A stretch of DNA of 64,000 nucleotides from Oleomonas cavernae (GTDB lineage Bacteria; Pseudomonadota; Alphaproteobacteria; Zavarziniales; Zavarziniaceae): assembly GCF_003590945.1 (NCBI RefSeq), contig NZ_QYUK01000011.1, forward strand, positions 834,001 through 898,000. Reading direction: 5' to 3'. The notes beneath the pieces are model-generated. The model searched no databases. It had not been told where the DNA came from and saw only the letters and a list, made by a program, of their open reading frames with translations. How positions within the stretch are numbered: position 1 is the first letter of the stretch; every line of letters starts with the position of its first letter. The translations under genes and the position numbers were made by a program. Shown one piece after another: positions 7,536-18,727 of the stretch.

Positions 7536-8381
7536 TCAGGCGCCGGCATCCAGCGCCCGGGCCAACCTGGCGAAGGCGGCGACGTCCAGTTCTTCCGCCC
7601 GGGCCGTCGGCGTGATGCCGGCCTGTTCGAGGAGGACGTCGGCGGGGACCTGCAGGCCCTTCAGGCTTTGGCGCAGCATTTTGCGGCGCTGGCCGAAGGC
7701 GGCGGCGGTGACTTTCTCCAGGGTCTCGCGCCGGCAGGCATGGGTGGGGGCCGCGAGCGGTGTGAGGCCGACAACCGTCGAGGTGACCTTGGGGGGCGGC
7801 ACGAAGGCCTTGGGGCTCAGATCGAAATGATGCCGGGCCAGGGCGCGCCACTGTGCCAGGATGGTCAGGCGCGAATAGTCGTCGTCGCGGGGCCTGGCGG
7901 TCAGGCGGTCGGCGACTTCCTTCTGGAACATCAAGGTCAGCGATTGCCACCAGGGCGGCCAGGGCTCGACCGAGAGCCAGCGGATGAGCAGGGCGGTGCC
8001 GACATTGTAGGGCAGGTTGGCGACGATCTTGGCCGGCTTGCCCCCCAGGATGGCGCGCTCGTCGATCGCCATCGCGTCGCCCGGCACCACGGTCAGGCGG
8101 CCGGCCGGATAGGCGGCGGCGATCTCGCCCAGGGCCTCCAGGCAGCGCTCGTCGCGTTCCACGGCGACGACGCTGGCGCCGGCCGCCAGCAGGGCGCGGG
8201 TCAGGCCGCCGGGGCCGGGGCCGACCTCATAGACCAGGTCGCCGGGGCCGATCCCGGCGGCGCGGGCGATCCGGGCGGTGATATTGAGGTCCAGCAGGAA
8301 ATTCTGGCCCAGGGATTTTTTCGCCATCAGGCCGTGGCGCGCGATCACCTCGCGCAGCGGCGGCAGGTCGTCCAGGCTCAT
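7536..8381 (-). CDS. rsmA: 16S rRNA (adenine1518-N6/adenine1519-N6)-dimethyltransferase
   Basis: A 281-residue RsmA/KsgA. It dimethylates two adjacent adenines near the 3' end of 16S rRNA with S-adenosylmethionine during 30S assembly. Visible motifs are [10 protein letters not shown] near residue 22, the SAM-binding [10 protein letters not shown] at 52-61, and the catalytic NLPYN at 122-126, with [11 protein letters not shown] in the C-terminal half. The ATG at 8381 overlaps the pdxA stop by four bases, and a longer upstream extension is not homologous. It is the last gene of the lptF-to-rsmA operon. Confidence 0.97.
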   Translation of the reverse strand: MSLDDLPPLREVIARHGLMAKKSLGQNFLLDLNITARIARAAGIGPGDLVYEVGPGPGGLTRALLAAGASVVAVERDERCLEALGEIAAAYPAGRLTVVPGDAMAIDERAILGGKPAKIVANLPYNVGTALLIRWLSVEPWPPWWQSLTLMFQKEVADRLTARPRDDDYSRLTILAQWRALARHHFDLSPKAFVPPPKVTSTVVGLTPLAAPTHACRRETLEKVTAAAFGQRRKMLRQSLKGLQVPADVLLEQAGITPTARAEELDVAAFARLARALDAGA

Positions 8382-9436
8382 GGCGCCGCTTGGCGGGCTT
8401 GTGCCATCCTGGCGGCCAGGTTCAAGGCGGCGATCAGGCTTTGCGGGTTGGCCTTGCCTAGGCCTGCGATATCGATCGCCGTGCCGTGATCGGGCGAGGT
8501 GCGCACGAAGGGCAGGTTCAAGGTGACGTTCACGCCCTCGTCGAAATCCAGCGTCTTGAGCGGGATCAGCGCCTGGTCGTGATACATGCATATCGCGACG
8601 TCGTAGCGGCTGCGCGCGGCGGCGTGGAAGGAGGCGTCGGGCGGCAGGGGGCCGAAGGCGTCGATCCCCTCGGCTTGCAGGATCTCCACCGCCGGCGCGA
8701 TCACCTCGATCTCCTCGCGGCCCAGCAGGCCGCCTTCGCCGGCATGGGGATTGAGCGCGATGACCGCCAGGCGCGGCCGGGCGATGCCGAAATCACTGAT
8801 CAAGGCCCTGGCGGTCAGGCGCGCCACCTCGACGATGCCGCGGGTGGACAGCAGGCGCGGCACGGCGCTCAGCGCGACATGAACGGTTACCGGCACCACC
8901 TTCAGGCTGGGCGAGGCCAGCATCATCAACGAACGGGCGCCGTTGCCCGCCAGCGTCGCCAGGAATTCGGTATGGCCCGGATGATCGAAGCCGGCCGCTT
9001 TCAGCGACTGTTTGCGGATCGGGTTGGTGACGACCGCCGCGCACCGGCCGCCTTGGGTCAGTTCCACCGCGCGCCGGATCGATTCGATGATCGCCGCGGC
9101 ATCGCGCCCGTCGACCTTGCCCGGCTCGCCATGGATGGGGGCGGCCAGGGGCAGCACCGGCAGCGCGTCTTCGAACAGGTCGGCGTCGGCATCGGCCGGG
9201 TCGGCGATGGTGGCCAACGGCACGCTCAGGCCCAGGCGCTCGGCCAGCCGGCTCAGCCGGGCGGGCACGTCCAGCAGCACGAAGCGCGGGCCGCCTTCCT
9301 CGCGTTCGGCCCAGGCCTTCAGGGCGATCTCGGCCCCGATGCCGGCCGGCTCGCCGCAGGTCAGCGCCAGCGGCAGATCGACCGGGGGCAAGCCGGCCGG
9401 GTGCTGATCGGTCAGGGTGTGATCGGGGGCGGTCAA
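8378..9436 (-). CDS. pdxA: 4-hydroxythreonine-4-phosphate dehydrogenase
   Basis: A 352-residue PdxA, which oxidises 4-phosphohydroxy-L-threonine with NAD in de novo pyridoxal 5'-phosphate synthesis. Diagnostic segments are [13 protein letters not shown] at the start, [20 protein letters not shown] with its metal-binding histidine, [15 protein letters not shown], and [13 protein letters not shown] near the end. Overlaps of four bases with surA upstream and rsmA downstream show translational coupling, and this surA-pdxA-rsmA order is shared by many proteobacteria. The N-terminal 25 residues are rich in Pro and His and not obviously conserved. Confidence 0.96.
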   Translation of the reverse strand: MTAPDHTLTDQHPAGLPPVDLPLALTCGEPAGIGAEIALKAWAEREEGGPRFVLLDVPARLSRLAERLGLSVPLATIADPADADADLFEDALPVLPLAAPIHGEPGKVDGRDAAAIIESIRRAVELTQGGRCAAVVTNPIRKQSLKAAGFDHPGHTEFLATLAGNGARSLMMLASPSLKVVPVTVHVALSAVPRLLSTRGIVEVARLTARALISDFGIARPRLAVIALNPHAGEGGLLGREEIEVIAPAVEILQAEGIDAFGPLPPDASFHAAARSRYDVAICMYHDQALIPLKTLDFDEGVNVTLNLPFVRTSPDHGTAIDIAGLGKANPQSLIAALNLAARMAQARQAAP

Positions 9437-10761
9437 CGAACCTCGATCGTCGCGGTACGCCGCAGATCACGCAGGTAGCGGCGCGCCAGCATGGCGAGCT
9501 GCTGGTCCTCGAGGCTGCGCTGAACCGCGTCGCGCATCATGTTGTCGGGCGTCTGCTCCTCGCGCTCGCACAGCACCAGCAGGTGCAGACCATCGGTCGA
9601 GCGCACGGGGCCGCCGGCCTGGCCGACCTTCAGGGTCTGGACCACGGCGCGATATTCCGCCGGCAGATCCTTGATGTTCAGGCGGCCGACCTCGCCGAAG
9701 GTGGCGTCGGGCAGGGCTTCCAGGGCGTCGCGCGGCACGCCGCAGCCGTCGATGTCGGCGGCGGCGGCCTGCATCCGCTCGGTCAGGCTGGCAATGGTGG
9801 CATCGTCGGTCGAGATATTGGCGGGCACGAAGACCTGCTTGATTTCGACCATGGTCACGTCGGGCGGCGGCGGCGGCGTCTGGCGCCGGTCGCGCAGGCC
9901 GATGATATACCAGCCGCCGGTCGCCGCGCGGATCGGCGGCGAGACCGTATTGGTCTGCATCTGGGCCAGGGTGGTGTCGAGCTCGGGCGCCAGCTGGCCG
10001 GGCAGGATCCAGCCGATGTCGCCGCCATTGGCAGCCGACGGCGCCTGCGAATACTGCCGGGCCAGGGCCGAGAAGCGGGCGCCGGCGCGGATCTGATCGA
10101 ACAGTTGCTGGGTCAGAGCCTGGGCCTGGGCTTCCTGCTCGGGATTGTCGACCGCGATCATGATCTCCGAGACCAGGCTTTCGGGCCGGCCGGCATTGGC
10201 CTTGATCCGGTCGATCGCGGCCTGGACCTGCTCGTCGCCGACCGACAGGCGGCCTTGATAGCGGCGCAGCACGGTGCGATTCCAGGCGGATTCGGCGCGC
10301 AACTGGCGCTTCAGCGTGTCGGCGGAAACCCCTGCCCGGGCGAGGATTTCATTGAACTGTTCGGCGGTGACCTTGTTGGATTCGAGCACCTGCTGGAAGC
10401 TCTGCTCGACTTCCTGGTCGGTCACCGTGACGCCCTGCTTGGCCGCTTCCTGCAATTGCAGGATCTCGTCCACCAGGGCGCGCAGGGCGGTCAGGCGGGC
10501 CGCCTGGGCGGCCTGGGGCGTGTAGGGCACGCCGGTGGTGACCAGCAGCAGGCGCACGCGCTGGCCGACGTCGTATTCCGTCACCACCTGCTCGTTGACC
10601 ACGGCGGCGATGGCGACGTCGTTGGGCATCTGCGGCACGGGGGCGGCCGCCGGCGGCTTGCCGCCAGGGGGCCGCGGCGTCTGGGCCGAAGCGTCGGTCA
10701 CGAAGGCGGTGCCAAGTGACAAGGTCAGAGCGGTGATCGCGGTAAGGACAAGGATGCGCAT
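9433..10761 (-). CDS. surA: SurA-type periplasmic chaperone / peptidyl-prolyl isomerase
   Basis: A 442-residue exported protein. Residues 1-27 form a Sec signal peptide ending DASAQ, followed by a proline-rich linker and the SurA N-terminal chaperone region (IAAVVNEQVVTEYDVGQRVRLLL). A parvulin-type PpiC domain follows (PESLVSEIMIAVDN through GGDIGWILPGQLAPELD), then a less conserved second half. SurA helps outer-membrane proteins such as LptD fold. It sits between lptD and pdxA on the same strand and shares four bases with pdxA. The start at 10761 was chosen because it begins the signal peptide. Confidence 0.92.
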   Translation of the reverse strand: MRILVLTAITALTLSLGTAFVTDASAQTPRPPGGKPPAAAPVPQMPNDVAIAAVVNEQVVTEYDVGQRVRLLLVTTGVPYTPQAAQAARLTALRALVDEILQLQEAAKQGVTVTDQEVEQSFQQVLESNKVTAEQFNEILARAGVSADTLKRQLRAESAWNRTVLRRYQGRLSVGDEQVQAAIDRIKANAGRPESLVSEIMIAVDNPEQEAQAQALTQQLFDQIRAGARFSALARQYSQAPSAANGGDIGWILPGQLAPELDTTLAQMQTNTVSPPIRAATGGWYIIGLRDRRQTPPPPPDVTMVEIKQVFVPANISTDDATIASLTERMQAAAADIDGCGVPRDALEALPDATFGEVGRLNIKDLPAEYRAVVQTLKVGQAGGPVRSTDGLHLLVLCEREEQTPDNMMRDAVQRSLEDQQLAMLARRYLRDLRRTATIEVR

Positions 10762-10907
10762 GCTCGATCGTTCGTTAGGTCGGGGAGAAGCCGCGCCGCG
10801 TTCAGGCCCGTCTTGGAAAGCGGGGTGCAGCATAGTCCCTGGGCGACAATAGGAAAAGCGCCGCGGTGTGGCCAGATTGTGGCGGAAGCCGCCGATTGCA
10901 AGCCCCA

Positions 10908-13147
10908 TCACATGCCCAGATTGCGCAGCCGGAGGACGAGATTGAACGAGGTATCGGGTTCGATGTCGCGGTCGCGGTATTCCTCGCGCCGGAACACGCC
11001 GCCGATCTCGATGCACTCGTCGGTATAGAACAGGCCGAAGCCGGTCGAGAGCTGGTTGGCGCTGTCGGTCGTGGTGTCGGAACTGCTGGTCGTGACGAGG
11101 CTGGAACCGTTCAGGCGCCGGCGGGTGTCGCCGTAGATCGACCAGTTGTCGTCGAGATGGGCGATCGCGGTCAGATAGATTTCGTCGCGGTCGTTCTGCC
11201 CCGGCACGCCCGAGGGATCCTTGACCGCCATGTAGCCGACATAGGCAGTGAAGCGCTTGTCGCCGATGATGGCGCGGATGTCGTTGCGGTTGAACGACAG
11301 GTCGTCCTTGTCCAGGCGGAAATTGTGCTGGATGTCGAGCCAGGAGGTCGGCGTGAAGGTGATCGCGCCGACGAAATCGGAGCGGCCGTCGCCCACGCCG
11401 CTGCCCTCGGGATAGACGTCCTCCTGGTCGCTGAACTCGTAGCTTTCGCCCAGGAAGACCGAGAAAGTGGTGCCGCCGTTGCCGTAATAGGCGCTGCGCA
11501 GGCCATAGACGAAGCGCGAGCCCGAATCCCACACGTCATAGCCGCTGAAGCGGTTGACCGCGAACAGGTTGGTGTCGTCGAACTCGAAGCTCTGGCTGTC
11601 CTCGTTGGAGATCTTCTTCGACAGGGGCACGCTGGGCGCCAGCACGATCTGTGCGATCGGCTCGATTACCTGGCGGCCGTTTTCGGTCGGCCGGACCATG
11701 GGATAGCGCATGTCGAGCGAGGCCTTGGGCAGCAGGCGCGCAGTCTGGCCCGAGACATCGTTGCCGCTGTCGTCGATGACGTCTTCGCTGTCATAGAGAT
11801 CGCCGCGCACCGACAGGTCCACGGTGATCACGCTGCCCAGGTCCGTGATCCAGGGGCGCTGCCAGGCTGCGCCGGCGCTGAAGCGGCGCTGGCTGGTGCC
11901 TTCCTGGCGCCACAGGGCGACGGAACTGGCGGTCAGGTCCAGGCGGCCGCCGATCGAATCGGGCTCGAACACCCAGCTTCCCATCGCCAGGGGCAGGACC
12001 AGGGGGTGGTGTCCTCGTCGTCGATGCTGCGCAGGCCCTGGAAGCTGTAGGTCGTCAGCGAGACATAGGAGCGGTCGAAGAAGCCTTCGGTATAGAGATC
12101 GCTGGTCAGGTAGTTGGGCGAGACGAACTGGAAGCGCTTCAGATAGGTGTCGGACGAGGCCCGTTCCGCGTCGAAGCCCCAGCGCCAGTTCTCGTCCAGG
12201 TCCCATCGGCCGTGGGCGAAGATGTGGCCGCGGAAATCGTCGCCGATGGCGTTGCCGTCGTCGTCGTATTCGGTGCCGTAGCCGGCGCTGAACTGGGCGG
12301 TCAGGTCGCCGGTCTCGAACAGCTTGCGATAGTCGCCGACCAGGTAGGGGCCTTCCTGGGTCGTGATGTAGGGCGTAAGGGTCAGGTCGCTCGAATCGTC
12401 GATCACCCAGTAGTAGGGAAGGCCGAACTTGAATCCTAAGTTGCCGCTGCCGCCGATCTGTGGGCTGAGGAAGCCGCTGAGGCGCTTCACGCTGGGGTCG
12501 GGATGCGAGAAATAGGGCGTATAGGCGATCGGCACGCCGAAGACCTCGAAGGTCGCATCCTCGTACTCGACGGTCTTGGCCGCCTGGTCGTGGGTGACCT
12601 TCACCGCCTTGACCTGCCACAGCGGCGCCCGTTCGGGATGTTCGGCGCACGGCAGGCAGGGGCTGTAGACCGCCTGGTCGAGGGTGGTGACATTGCCGTC
12701 GCGGCGGATCGCGCGCACCGCCGCCGCCCGCGAATCGTCGGCGAAGAGCAGGCGGATGGTCTGGACGAAACCTTCGCGCAACTGATCGTCGAGTTCGACA
12801 TAGTCGGCGAACAGCACTTCGCCGGTCGGCTCCAGCAGCGACACCTTACCGGTCGCGGCGACGATCCGGCTGTCCTCGAAATAGGTCACTTTTTCGGCCA
12901 TCAGCACGCGCTCGCCCTGCGAGATCTCGACGTGGCCGGTGGCGGTTACCGTCTTGGTATTGGGGTTGTAGATGATCTCGTCGGCGATGATCTGCACCGG
13001 GCCTTCCGCCGGTGCGACACCGCCCGGCAGCGGCTCGGCCACGGCCAGGGTCGGCCCGCCCAGGGCAACGGCGCCCAGCACCAGCGCGATGGCCGTGCGG
13101 TTGCGCAAGCGGGGAATGTCCAGAAAGCCACGACGGACGGCCATCAA
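10908..13147 (-). CDS. lptD: LPS-assembly protein LptD, frameshifted
   Basis: The outer-membrane beta-barrel that, with LptE, inserts lipopolysaccharide into the outer leaflet. The first part has a signal sequence, then the periplasmic beta-taco (ADEIIYNPNTKTVTATGHVEI) and the start of the barrel; the second part continues with WVFEPDSIGGRLD and ends RLRNLGM. The join falls in SIDDEDTTP/LVLPLAMGSW, where one base is missing from the five-G run (plus strand) at 12002-12006. Restoring it gives about 746 residues, normal for the family. The gene overlaps lptG by four bases. Because LptD is normally essential, the break is most likely a sequence error. Confidence 0.92.
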
Positions 13148-14250
13148 CCATCTTCCAAATGAAGCAGCAACGCGATGCCCACCAGGGTGGCGGCGATTGC
13201 CGGCCCCCAGGCAGCGAGAATGATCGGCACACTTTCGGCGATGCCGAGCGCGCGGGCAATGTCAGATACGACAAACAGCGCAAAACCGGCGATCGCGCCC
13301 AGCCCGATCAGGACGCCGACATGGCCGCGCCTGGAATGGCGCAGCGACACCGTCGCGGCGACGATCACCATGGCGCACAGGATCAGCGGCAGCGAGGCCA
13401 GCGTGTGCCACTGCACCAGGTAGCGGGTCGACGAGAAGCCGGCCGCGTCCAGCCGCTTGGCAAAGGCCGGAATCGACCAGAACGAGACGGAATCAGGGTT
13501 TGCCAGGCTTTGCTGGATGTCGTCGGGGCGCAGATTGGTCGCCAGGCGATAGACCGGCACGGCCTTGGCCTGGCGGTCGGGCTCGATCACCCAGGCGTCG
13601 CTCAAGGTCCAGACGTCGCCGTCGAAGCGGGCGCTGAAGGCCTCGACCCGGCGCAGGAACTGCTCGTCCTTGTCGAACATGAAGACCACGACGGCACTTA
13701 GCCGCAGGCCGCCGTCGGAGGCGGTCAGGGCATGGATCACGGCGCTGCCCTGCGGATCGGCCTGGCGCAGCCAGATGCCCGAATCAGTGACCGTCGACAG
13801 GCTCTCGGAGGTGCCCTTGATGTAATAGGATTCGAGCTGCCGGTAATGGTAGTTCAGCGCCGACGACCAGGGATTGACGATGCCGACGACGAAGATGCCC
13901 AGCAGCAGGGCAACCATCATCGGCGGCGCCAGGAACTGCCAGACCGACAGGCCGGCGGCACGGGCGATGACCAGTTCGTTCGACCGGGTCATGCGGGCGA
14001 AGGTCCACATCGCCCCGAACAGGCAGGCGAAGGGCAGGGCCGTGACCGCCAGGCCGGGCAGCTTCATCGCCGACATCTGCATCAAGGTCAGCAGGTCGGC
14101 CTCGCGGGTCAGGACGCGGCTGGCCCGCCGGGTCAGTTCCAGCAGGTCGATCATATAGATCAGGGCGATCACCGGCGCGAAGACGAGGCCCAGGCCCGAC
14201 AGGTAGCGCCGCATCATGTAGAGCGCGAAGACCGGGGCGATCCGATGCAT
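13144..14250 (-). CDS. lptG: LPS export ABC transporter permease LptG
   Basis: A 368-residue LptF/LptG-family permease with three N-terminal transmembrane segments, a periplasmic beta-jellyroll region (about residues 150-270) and three C-terminal segments. With LptF and LptB it extracts LPS from the inner membrane and pushes it onto the periplasmic bridge. The ATG at 14250 is chosen because the protein begins MHRIAPVFALYMMRRYL, as in LptG, and shares one base with the corrected lptF stop. The stop overlaps the lptD start by four bases. Confidence 0.93.
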   Translation of the reverse strand: MHRIAPVFALYMMRRYLSGLGLVFAPVIALIYMIDLLELTRRASRVLTREADLLTLMQMSAMKLPGLAVTALPFACLFGAMWTFARMTRSNELVIARAAGLSVWQFLAPPMMVALLLGIFVVGIVNPWSSALNYHYRQLESYYIKGTSESLSTVTDSGIWLRQADPQGSAVIHALTASDGGLRLSAVVVFMFDKDEQFLRRVEAFSARFDGDVWTLSDAWVIEPDRQAKAVPVYRLATNLRPDDIQQSLANPDSVSFWSIPAFAKRLDAAGFSSTRYLVQWHTLASLPLILCAMVIVAATVSLRHSRRGHVGVLIGLGAIAGFALFVVSDIARALGIAESVPIILAAWGPAIAATLVGIALLLHLEDG

Positions 14251-15397
14251 CAGGCGGCCCCCCGCCCGCGCCCGCGGGCATTGCCGACCCGACATCGGGA
14301 TCGTTCGCCGCCACGTTGCGGCGTGGCGGGCGCAGGATGTAGAGCGCAAGCGCTGCGGCGACCAGCGGCACGAGATAAAGGACGGGCGCCAGCATCGGCT
14401 CGCCGATGACCAGGCCGCTGAGCCCCAGTTCGCTGAGGCGCAGGCCCAGCCCGGCGACCGCGGCGACCGCCGTGCGCAGGTATTTGCCGCGCCTGGAATA
14501 TTCGCCCGAGAGCAGGCCGCAGGCGGCGATCAGCGCCAGCGGCAGGGCATAGAGCGGCGACGACATCCGCTTGTGCGCCTCGGTGATCAACTGGGCCGCC
14601 GACTCCTGGTCCTTGGGATCGGTGAAGGGCGGCAGCAATTCGCTGAGGAAGCGCTCGCCCGGCTTGATCCAGCGGGTGCCGCCGCCGTCGCTGAAACTGC
14701 CCAGGTCCAGGACATAGCGCTGGAAGCTCAGGTAGGCGCCCTTGCCGGTGAACAGCTCGCTTTCCTGGCGGTTGCCGTTGACCAGCAGGATCTTGGTGCC
14801 GTCGCCTTCGGGCAGCAGGGTGCCGCGCTCGGCCATCATGGTCACGGTCTTGTCCGGCCGCCTGGCGTCATAGACCAGAACACCGCGCAATTCGCCGCTG
14901 AGCGCCCGCTCGCGGACGTAGACGGTGAGGCCCGAGGTCGGCTCGGTGAATTCGCCGTCCTGCAGGAACACGGCGGCAAGGTCGCCGCGGATTTCCGCCA
15001 CTTCGTTGCGGAACGAGCGCAGGCCCAGCGGCGTGATGTAGAGATTGAGCACCAGGGTCAGGCCCATGATCACCACCGCCAGCTCCAGCGCCGGCCGGAT
15101 CATGCTCCAGACCGAAAAGCCCGAGGCGTTCATGACGATCAGCTCGCTGTCCTGCCACAGCCGGTAGAAGGCGAAGATGATGGCGCAGAACAGGGCGATC
15201 GGCAGGATCAGCGACAGGGCGCCGGGGATCAGCAGCGAGGTCAGTTGCAGCAGGGTCTGCAGCGACAGGCCCTTGTTGACGATCAGGTCGACCGTGCGCA
15301 GCGACTGCCCGACCAGCATCACCCCGGTCAAGCCTAAGGTGAAGAAGATCAAGGGGGCGGCAATCTGCCGCCGGATATAGGACGTCATCCGATTCAT
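14250..15397 (-). CDS. lptF: LPS export ABC transporter permease LptF, frameshifted near the 3' end
   Basis: The partner permease of LptG: MNRMTSYIRRQIAAPLIFFTL at the start, the LptF-type SLRTVDLIVNKGLSL region, a periplasmic jellyroll and C-terminal membrane segments ending near VAAALALYILRPPRR. As sequenced, the frame runs on out of phase through lptG to 13784, giving 537 residues. Adding one base to the six-C run at 14258-14263 produces a TGA at 14252-14250 that overlaps the lptG ATG, giving about 382 residues, the usual length. The shift is therefore probably an error. It is the first gene of the lptF-lptG-lptD-surA-pdxA-rsmA operon. Confidence 0.9.
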
Positions 15398-15443
15398 TGC
15401 GCGCGACTATAGCCTCGGGGCCGAGCCTGAGATAGCCCGGCGC

Positions 15444-16931
15444 TCATGGTGTCTCGCGGCCGCGGAACTGATGACCGACGAACAGGTAATAGGTGCCCTT
15501 GGGGTCGGGATAGGGGCGCATCTCGACCTTGACCGGCGCCTCGACCGCGGCGAAGGCGGCGATCAATTCGGCCGAGAGGTTGTCGGAACGCGAGACGATC
15601 ACGGCATCGCGGCCCCGGGCATCGTTGATGTCGAGCACCAGGGCGAAGGAATCGTCCGGCGCGCCGTCGGCGGCATTGGACCAGCGGCGGATCACGGCGC
15701 CGCTGTCGCGCAGCCAATAGACCAGTTCCGCCGTGGCGCCGCGTTCGGTGGTGATCACGACCCGGTCGGCACCCTGGCGGCGCAACCCGTCGACGGCGCC
15801 GGCCAGGCGGTCCCAGCCGCGGACCCAGCGGAACGGGTCGGTCTTGGTGGTGAGTTCGACGAAGGGAACCTGGCCGATGGCGATGCCGGCCGTCAGGACC
15901 AGCAGGATCACGGCGTGAAAGGCCAGGGTCGCCTTGAGCAGGCGCGGCCAGTCCAGCCGGTCCAGCACCGCGACGATCAGCACCACCAGGGCCGGGAAGG
16001 CGACCGCCGCCCAATTGCCGTGAGCGCGCGAGAGAAACGCCTGGACGATCAGCAGGGCCAGGATCGGCAGCGAGAACCAGCCCAGGAAGCGCTCGCCCCG
16101 GCCGGCGAAGCTGGCCCGCGGCCGGATCAGCACGGCGATCAGGATCAGGGAGAAGCCGCCCAGGATCGCGGCCTGGTCGGCCAGGAAATCGACCACCCCG
16201 GCCACATTGCCGATCCGGGCGCCGACGCTGGCATTGGCGGCGGTGTGGCGGAAGGTCTCGAAGCCCGACTGGGCGTTCCAGATCAGGTTGGGCGACAGGA
16301 TGGCCAGGCCGACCAGCCCGGCCAGGGCCAGGCCGCCCCAGGACCGCAGGCCCTTCGGGCGCAGGGCCATCACGATCAGCGCCGGCAGGGCGAAATAGGC
16401 CATGGCATATTTCGCCAGCAGGCCCAGGCCCAGCGCCACGCCCAGGGCCAGCCAATAGGGCCGGCTGCCGGTCGCCAGGCCGCGTTCATACGCCCACAGC
16501 CCCATCACCCAGAACAAGAGGAGAAGGGGGTCGGTCGAAATGATGAAACCGGAGAAGGCGACGCCCGGCAGGGTGGCAAAGCCGATCGCCGAGAGCAGCC
16601 CGACCCGGTCCGAGAACAGGTTGCGCCCCAGCAGATAGGCAAAGATCGGGGCGAGCGCATAGGCGAGCGGCGAGGCGAGCTTGACGCAGGCCGCCCCATC
16701 GCCGCAGATCGCCGTGGTCCCGGCGATCGCCCAGGCGATCAGCGGCGGCTTGGAGAAATAGCCGAAAGCCAGGTCCTGGGCCCAGAACCAGTATTGCGCC
16801 TCGTCCAGGTAGAGCGGCAGGTCGCCGATCGCCAGGGCCGCCACGCGCAGGGCGGCAATGCCCGCCGCGATGGCGACCACGAGGGCGAGGTGGCCCGATG
16901 GTGCGGGCGGGGCAGGGGCGGGGGCGCTCAT
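15444..16931 (-). CDS. GT39-type membrane glycosyltransferase (ArnT/PMT-like)
   Basis: A 495-residue polytopic protein with about ten hydrophobic segments. Near the N-terminus the periplasmic loop carries the acidic motif GDLPLYLDEAQYWFW and then GYFSKPPLIAW, typical of the dolichyl-phosphate-mannose/ArnT-like family that uses lipid-linked sugars on the outer face of the membrane. The C-terminal 120 residues form a soluble domain. The ATG at 16931 starts just before the first membrane segment. Its acceptor could be lipid A, a lipid or a protein. It lies 46 bases upstream of the lptF operon on the same strand. Confidence 0.8.
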   Translation of the reverse strand: MSAPAPAPPAPSGHLALVVAIAAGIAALRVAALAIGDLPLYLDEAQYWFWAQDLAFGYFSKPPLIAWAIAGTTAICGDGAACVKLASPLAYALAPIFAYLLGRNLFSDRVGLLSAIGFATLPGVAFSGFIISTDPLLLLFWVMGLWAYERGLATGSRPYWLALGVALGLGLLAKYAMAYFALPALIVMALRPKGLRSWGGLALAGLVGLAILSPNLIWNAQSGFETFRHTAANASVGARIGNVAGVVDFLADQAAILGGFSLILIAVLIRPRASFAGRGERFLGWFSLPILALLIVQAFLSRAHGNWAAVAFPALVVLIVAVLDRLDWPRLLKATLAFHAVILLVLTAGIAIGQVPFVELTTKTDPFRWVRGWDRLAGAVDGLRRQGADRVVITTERGATAELVYWLRDSGAVIRRWSNAADGAPDDSFALVLDINDARGRDAVIVSRSDNLSAELIAAFAAVEAPVKVEMRPYPDPKGTYYLFVGHQFRGRETP

Positions 16932-17061
16932 GGCCGACGTGAATAGCGGCCCGCCGCTGCCATGTCGAGCCGGCTGGGGGCTTCCCAACCGTGCTCGCGC
17001 GCTTCAAGATGCCGCCGGCCCGCCTCTATGAAACATCACTGTCATCCCGGAGTGTCATTCG

Positions 17062-18558
17062 ATGAAGATCGCCTTCGCCGCCCCCAGCCTGCCGACCGCC
17101 GGCGCTGCGGTCGTCTTTGCTTATGAAGATCGCGCGCTGTCGCCCACCGCGCAGCGGCTGGACAAGACCACGGGCGGCGGTCTGACCCGGGCGATGAAGG
17201 CCAGCCGCTTCAAGGGCAAGCGGGGCGAGGCGTTGGAAGTGCTGGCGCCGGGCGGCCTGGACCTGTCCCGCGTGCTGCTGATTGGCCTGGGCAAGCCCAA
17301 GGCGCTGGACACCCTGGCCGCCGAGGCGACCGGCGGCACCATCGTCGCGCGCCTGGGGCTTTCGGGCGAAGAGGCGGTGACCGTCCTGCTCGACGCCGCC
17401 GAAGGCTCGGCCCTGACCTTGGGCGAGACCGCCGCGCGGATCGCTTATGGCGCTCTGCTGCGCAGCTATCGCTTCGACAAGTACCACACCAAGAAGAAGC
17501 CGGAAGACAAGCCCAGTCTGGCCAAGGTGACCATCGCCGTGGCCGGCGAGGCCGCGGCCAGGAAGGCCTTCGCCCCGCTGGAGAAGATCGCCGACGGCGT
17601 CTTCTTCACCCGCGACCTGGTGACCGAGCCGGCGAACATCATCTACCCCGAGACCCTGGCCAAGCAGGCCAAGACCCTGGAGAAGCTGGGTGTCGAGGTC
17701 GAGATCCTGGGCGAGGCGCAGATGCGCAAGCTCGGCATGGGCGCGCTGCTGGGTGTCGGCCAGGGCAGCGAACGGGAATCCCAACTCGTGGTCATGCAGT
17801 GGAAGGGCGGCAAGGCCAAGGAGGCGCCGGTCGCCTTCGTCGGCAAGGGCGTCACCTTCGACACCGGCGGCATCTCGATCAAGCCGGCCGGCGGCATGGA
17901 GGAGATGAAGTGGGACATGGGCGGTTCCGGCACGGTCATCGGCCTGATGAAGGCCCTGGCCGGCCGCAAGGCCAAGGTGAACGCGGTCGGCGTCGTCGGC
18001 CTGGTCGAGAACATGCCGTCGGGCACGGCGCAGCGCCCGGGCGACGTGGTCACCTCCATGTCGGGCCAGACGATTGAAGTGCTGAACACCGACGCCGAAG
18101 GCCGCCTCGTCCTCTCCGACGCGCTGTGGTACACCCAGGGTCGCTTCAAGCCCAAGTTCATGGTCGACCTCGCCACCCTGACCGGCGCCATCATCGTGGC
18201 GCTGGGCCACGAATATGCCGGCCTGTTCTCGAACAATGACGAGCTGGCCGACAAGCTGACCGCCGCCGGCAAGGCGACGGGCGAGGGCGTGTGGCGCCTG
18301 CCCCTGGGCGACGCCTACGACAAGCAGATCAATTCCGACATCGCCGACATGCAGAACATCGGCGCCGACCGCGCCGGCGGCTCGATTACCGCGGCCCAGT
18401 TCCTGCAGCGCTTCGTGAACGGCCTGCCCTGGGCCCACCTCGACATCGCCGGCACCGCCTGGACCAAGAAGGACCAGCCTACGGCGCCCAAGGGCGGCAC
18501 CGGCTGGGGCGTCCGCCTCCTCGACCGCCTAGTCGCCGACAACTACGAGGGGAAATAA
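17062..18558 (+). CDS. pepA: Leucyl aminopeptidase
   Basis: A 498-residue M17 cytosolic aminopeptidase. The C-terminal catalytic domain has the metal ligands and active-site residues in [10 protein letters not shown] (Lys262, Asp267), WDMGGSG (Asp285) and the family signature NTDAEGRL at 342-349; the N-terminal domain (1-180) is the regulatory half found in PepA. It removes N-terminal residues from peptides and in some bacteria also binds DNA. It is followed by holC, separated by a repeat element, in an order common in proteobacteria. Confidence 0.97.
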   Translation: MKIAFAAPSLPTAGAAVVFAYEDRALSPTAQRLDKTTGGGLTRAMKASRFKGKRGEALEVLAPGGLDLSRVLLIGLGKPKALDTLAAEATGGTIVARLGLSGEEAVTVLLDAAEGSALTLGETAARIAYGALLRSYRFDKYHTKKKPEDKPSLAKVTIAVAGEAAARKAFAPLEKIADGVFFTRDLVTEPANIIYPETLAKQAKTLEKLGVEVEILGEAQMRKLGMGALLGVGQGSERESQLVVMQWKGGKAKEAPVAFVGKGVTFDTGGISIKPAGGMEEMKWDMGGSGTVIGLMKALAGRKAKVNAVGVVGLVENMPSGTAQRPGDVVTSMSGQTIEVLNTDAEGRLVLSDALWYTQGRFKPKFMVDLATLTGAIIVALGHEYAGLFSNNDELADKLTAAGKATGEGVWRLPLGDAYDKQINSDIADMQNIGADRAGGSITAAQFLQRFVNGLPWAHLDIAGTAWTKKDQPTAPKGGTGWGVRLLDRLVADNYEGK

Positions 18559-18563
18559 AAAAC

Positions 18564-18707
18564 TCCCTCTCCGCCGCGCAAGCGGGGAGAGGGAAGGGGC
18601 CCATTGCGCCGCAATGGGAAGGGTGAGGTGGTGGACCGGGCAAAAGCTCGCCCTACGCCACCGCCCCACCTCACCCAACCCTCTCCCCCCAAGGGGCGGA
18701 GAGGGCT
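18564..18707. repeat. Inverted repeat, palindromic family A
   Basis: The outer arms (18564-18592 and about 18680-18706) are imperfect reverse complements built on CCCTCTCC...GGAGAGGG, and an inner pair has GGGTGAGGTGGTGG opposed to CCACC...CCACCTCACCC. It fills most of the 169-base pepA-holC gap and starts right after the pepA stop, so its RNA could fold and affect readthrough. It is related to the element at 1094-1200. Confidence 0.7.
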
Positions 18708-18727
18708 TGCATCTCGCGGGGTGACCA

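Noticed and set aside
13784-15397. A 537-residue LptF
   Set aside because: The extra 150 residues are out-of-phase lptG sequence; a single-base correction at 14258-14263 gives the normal length.
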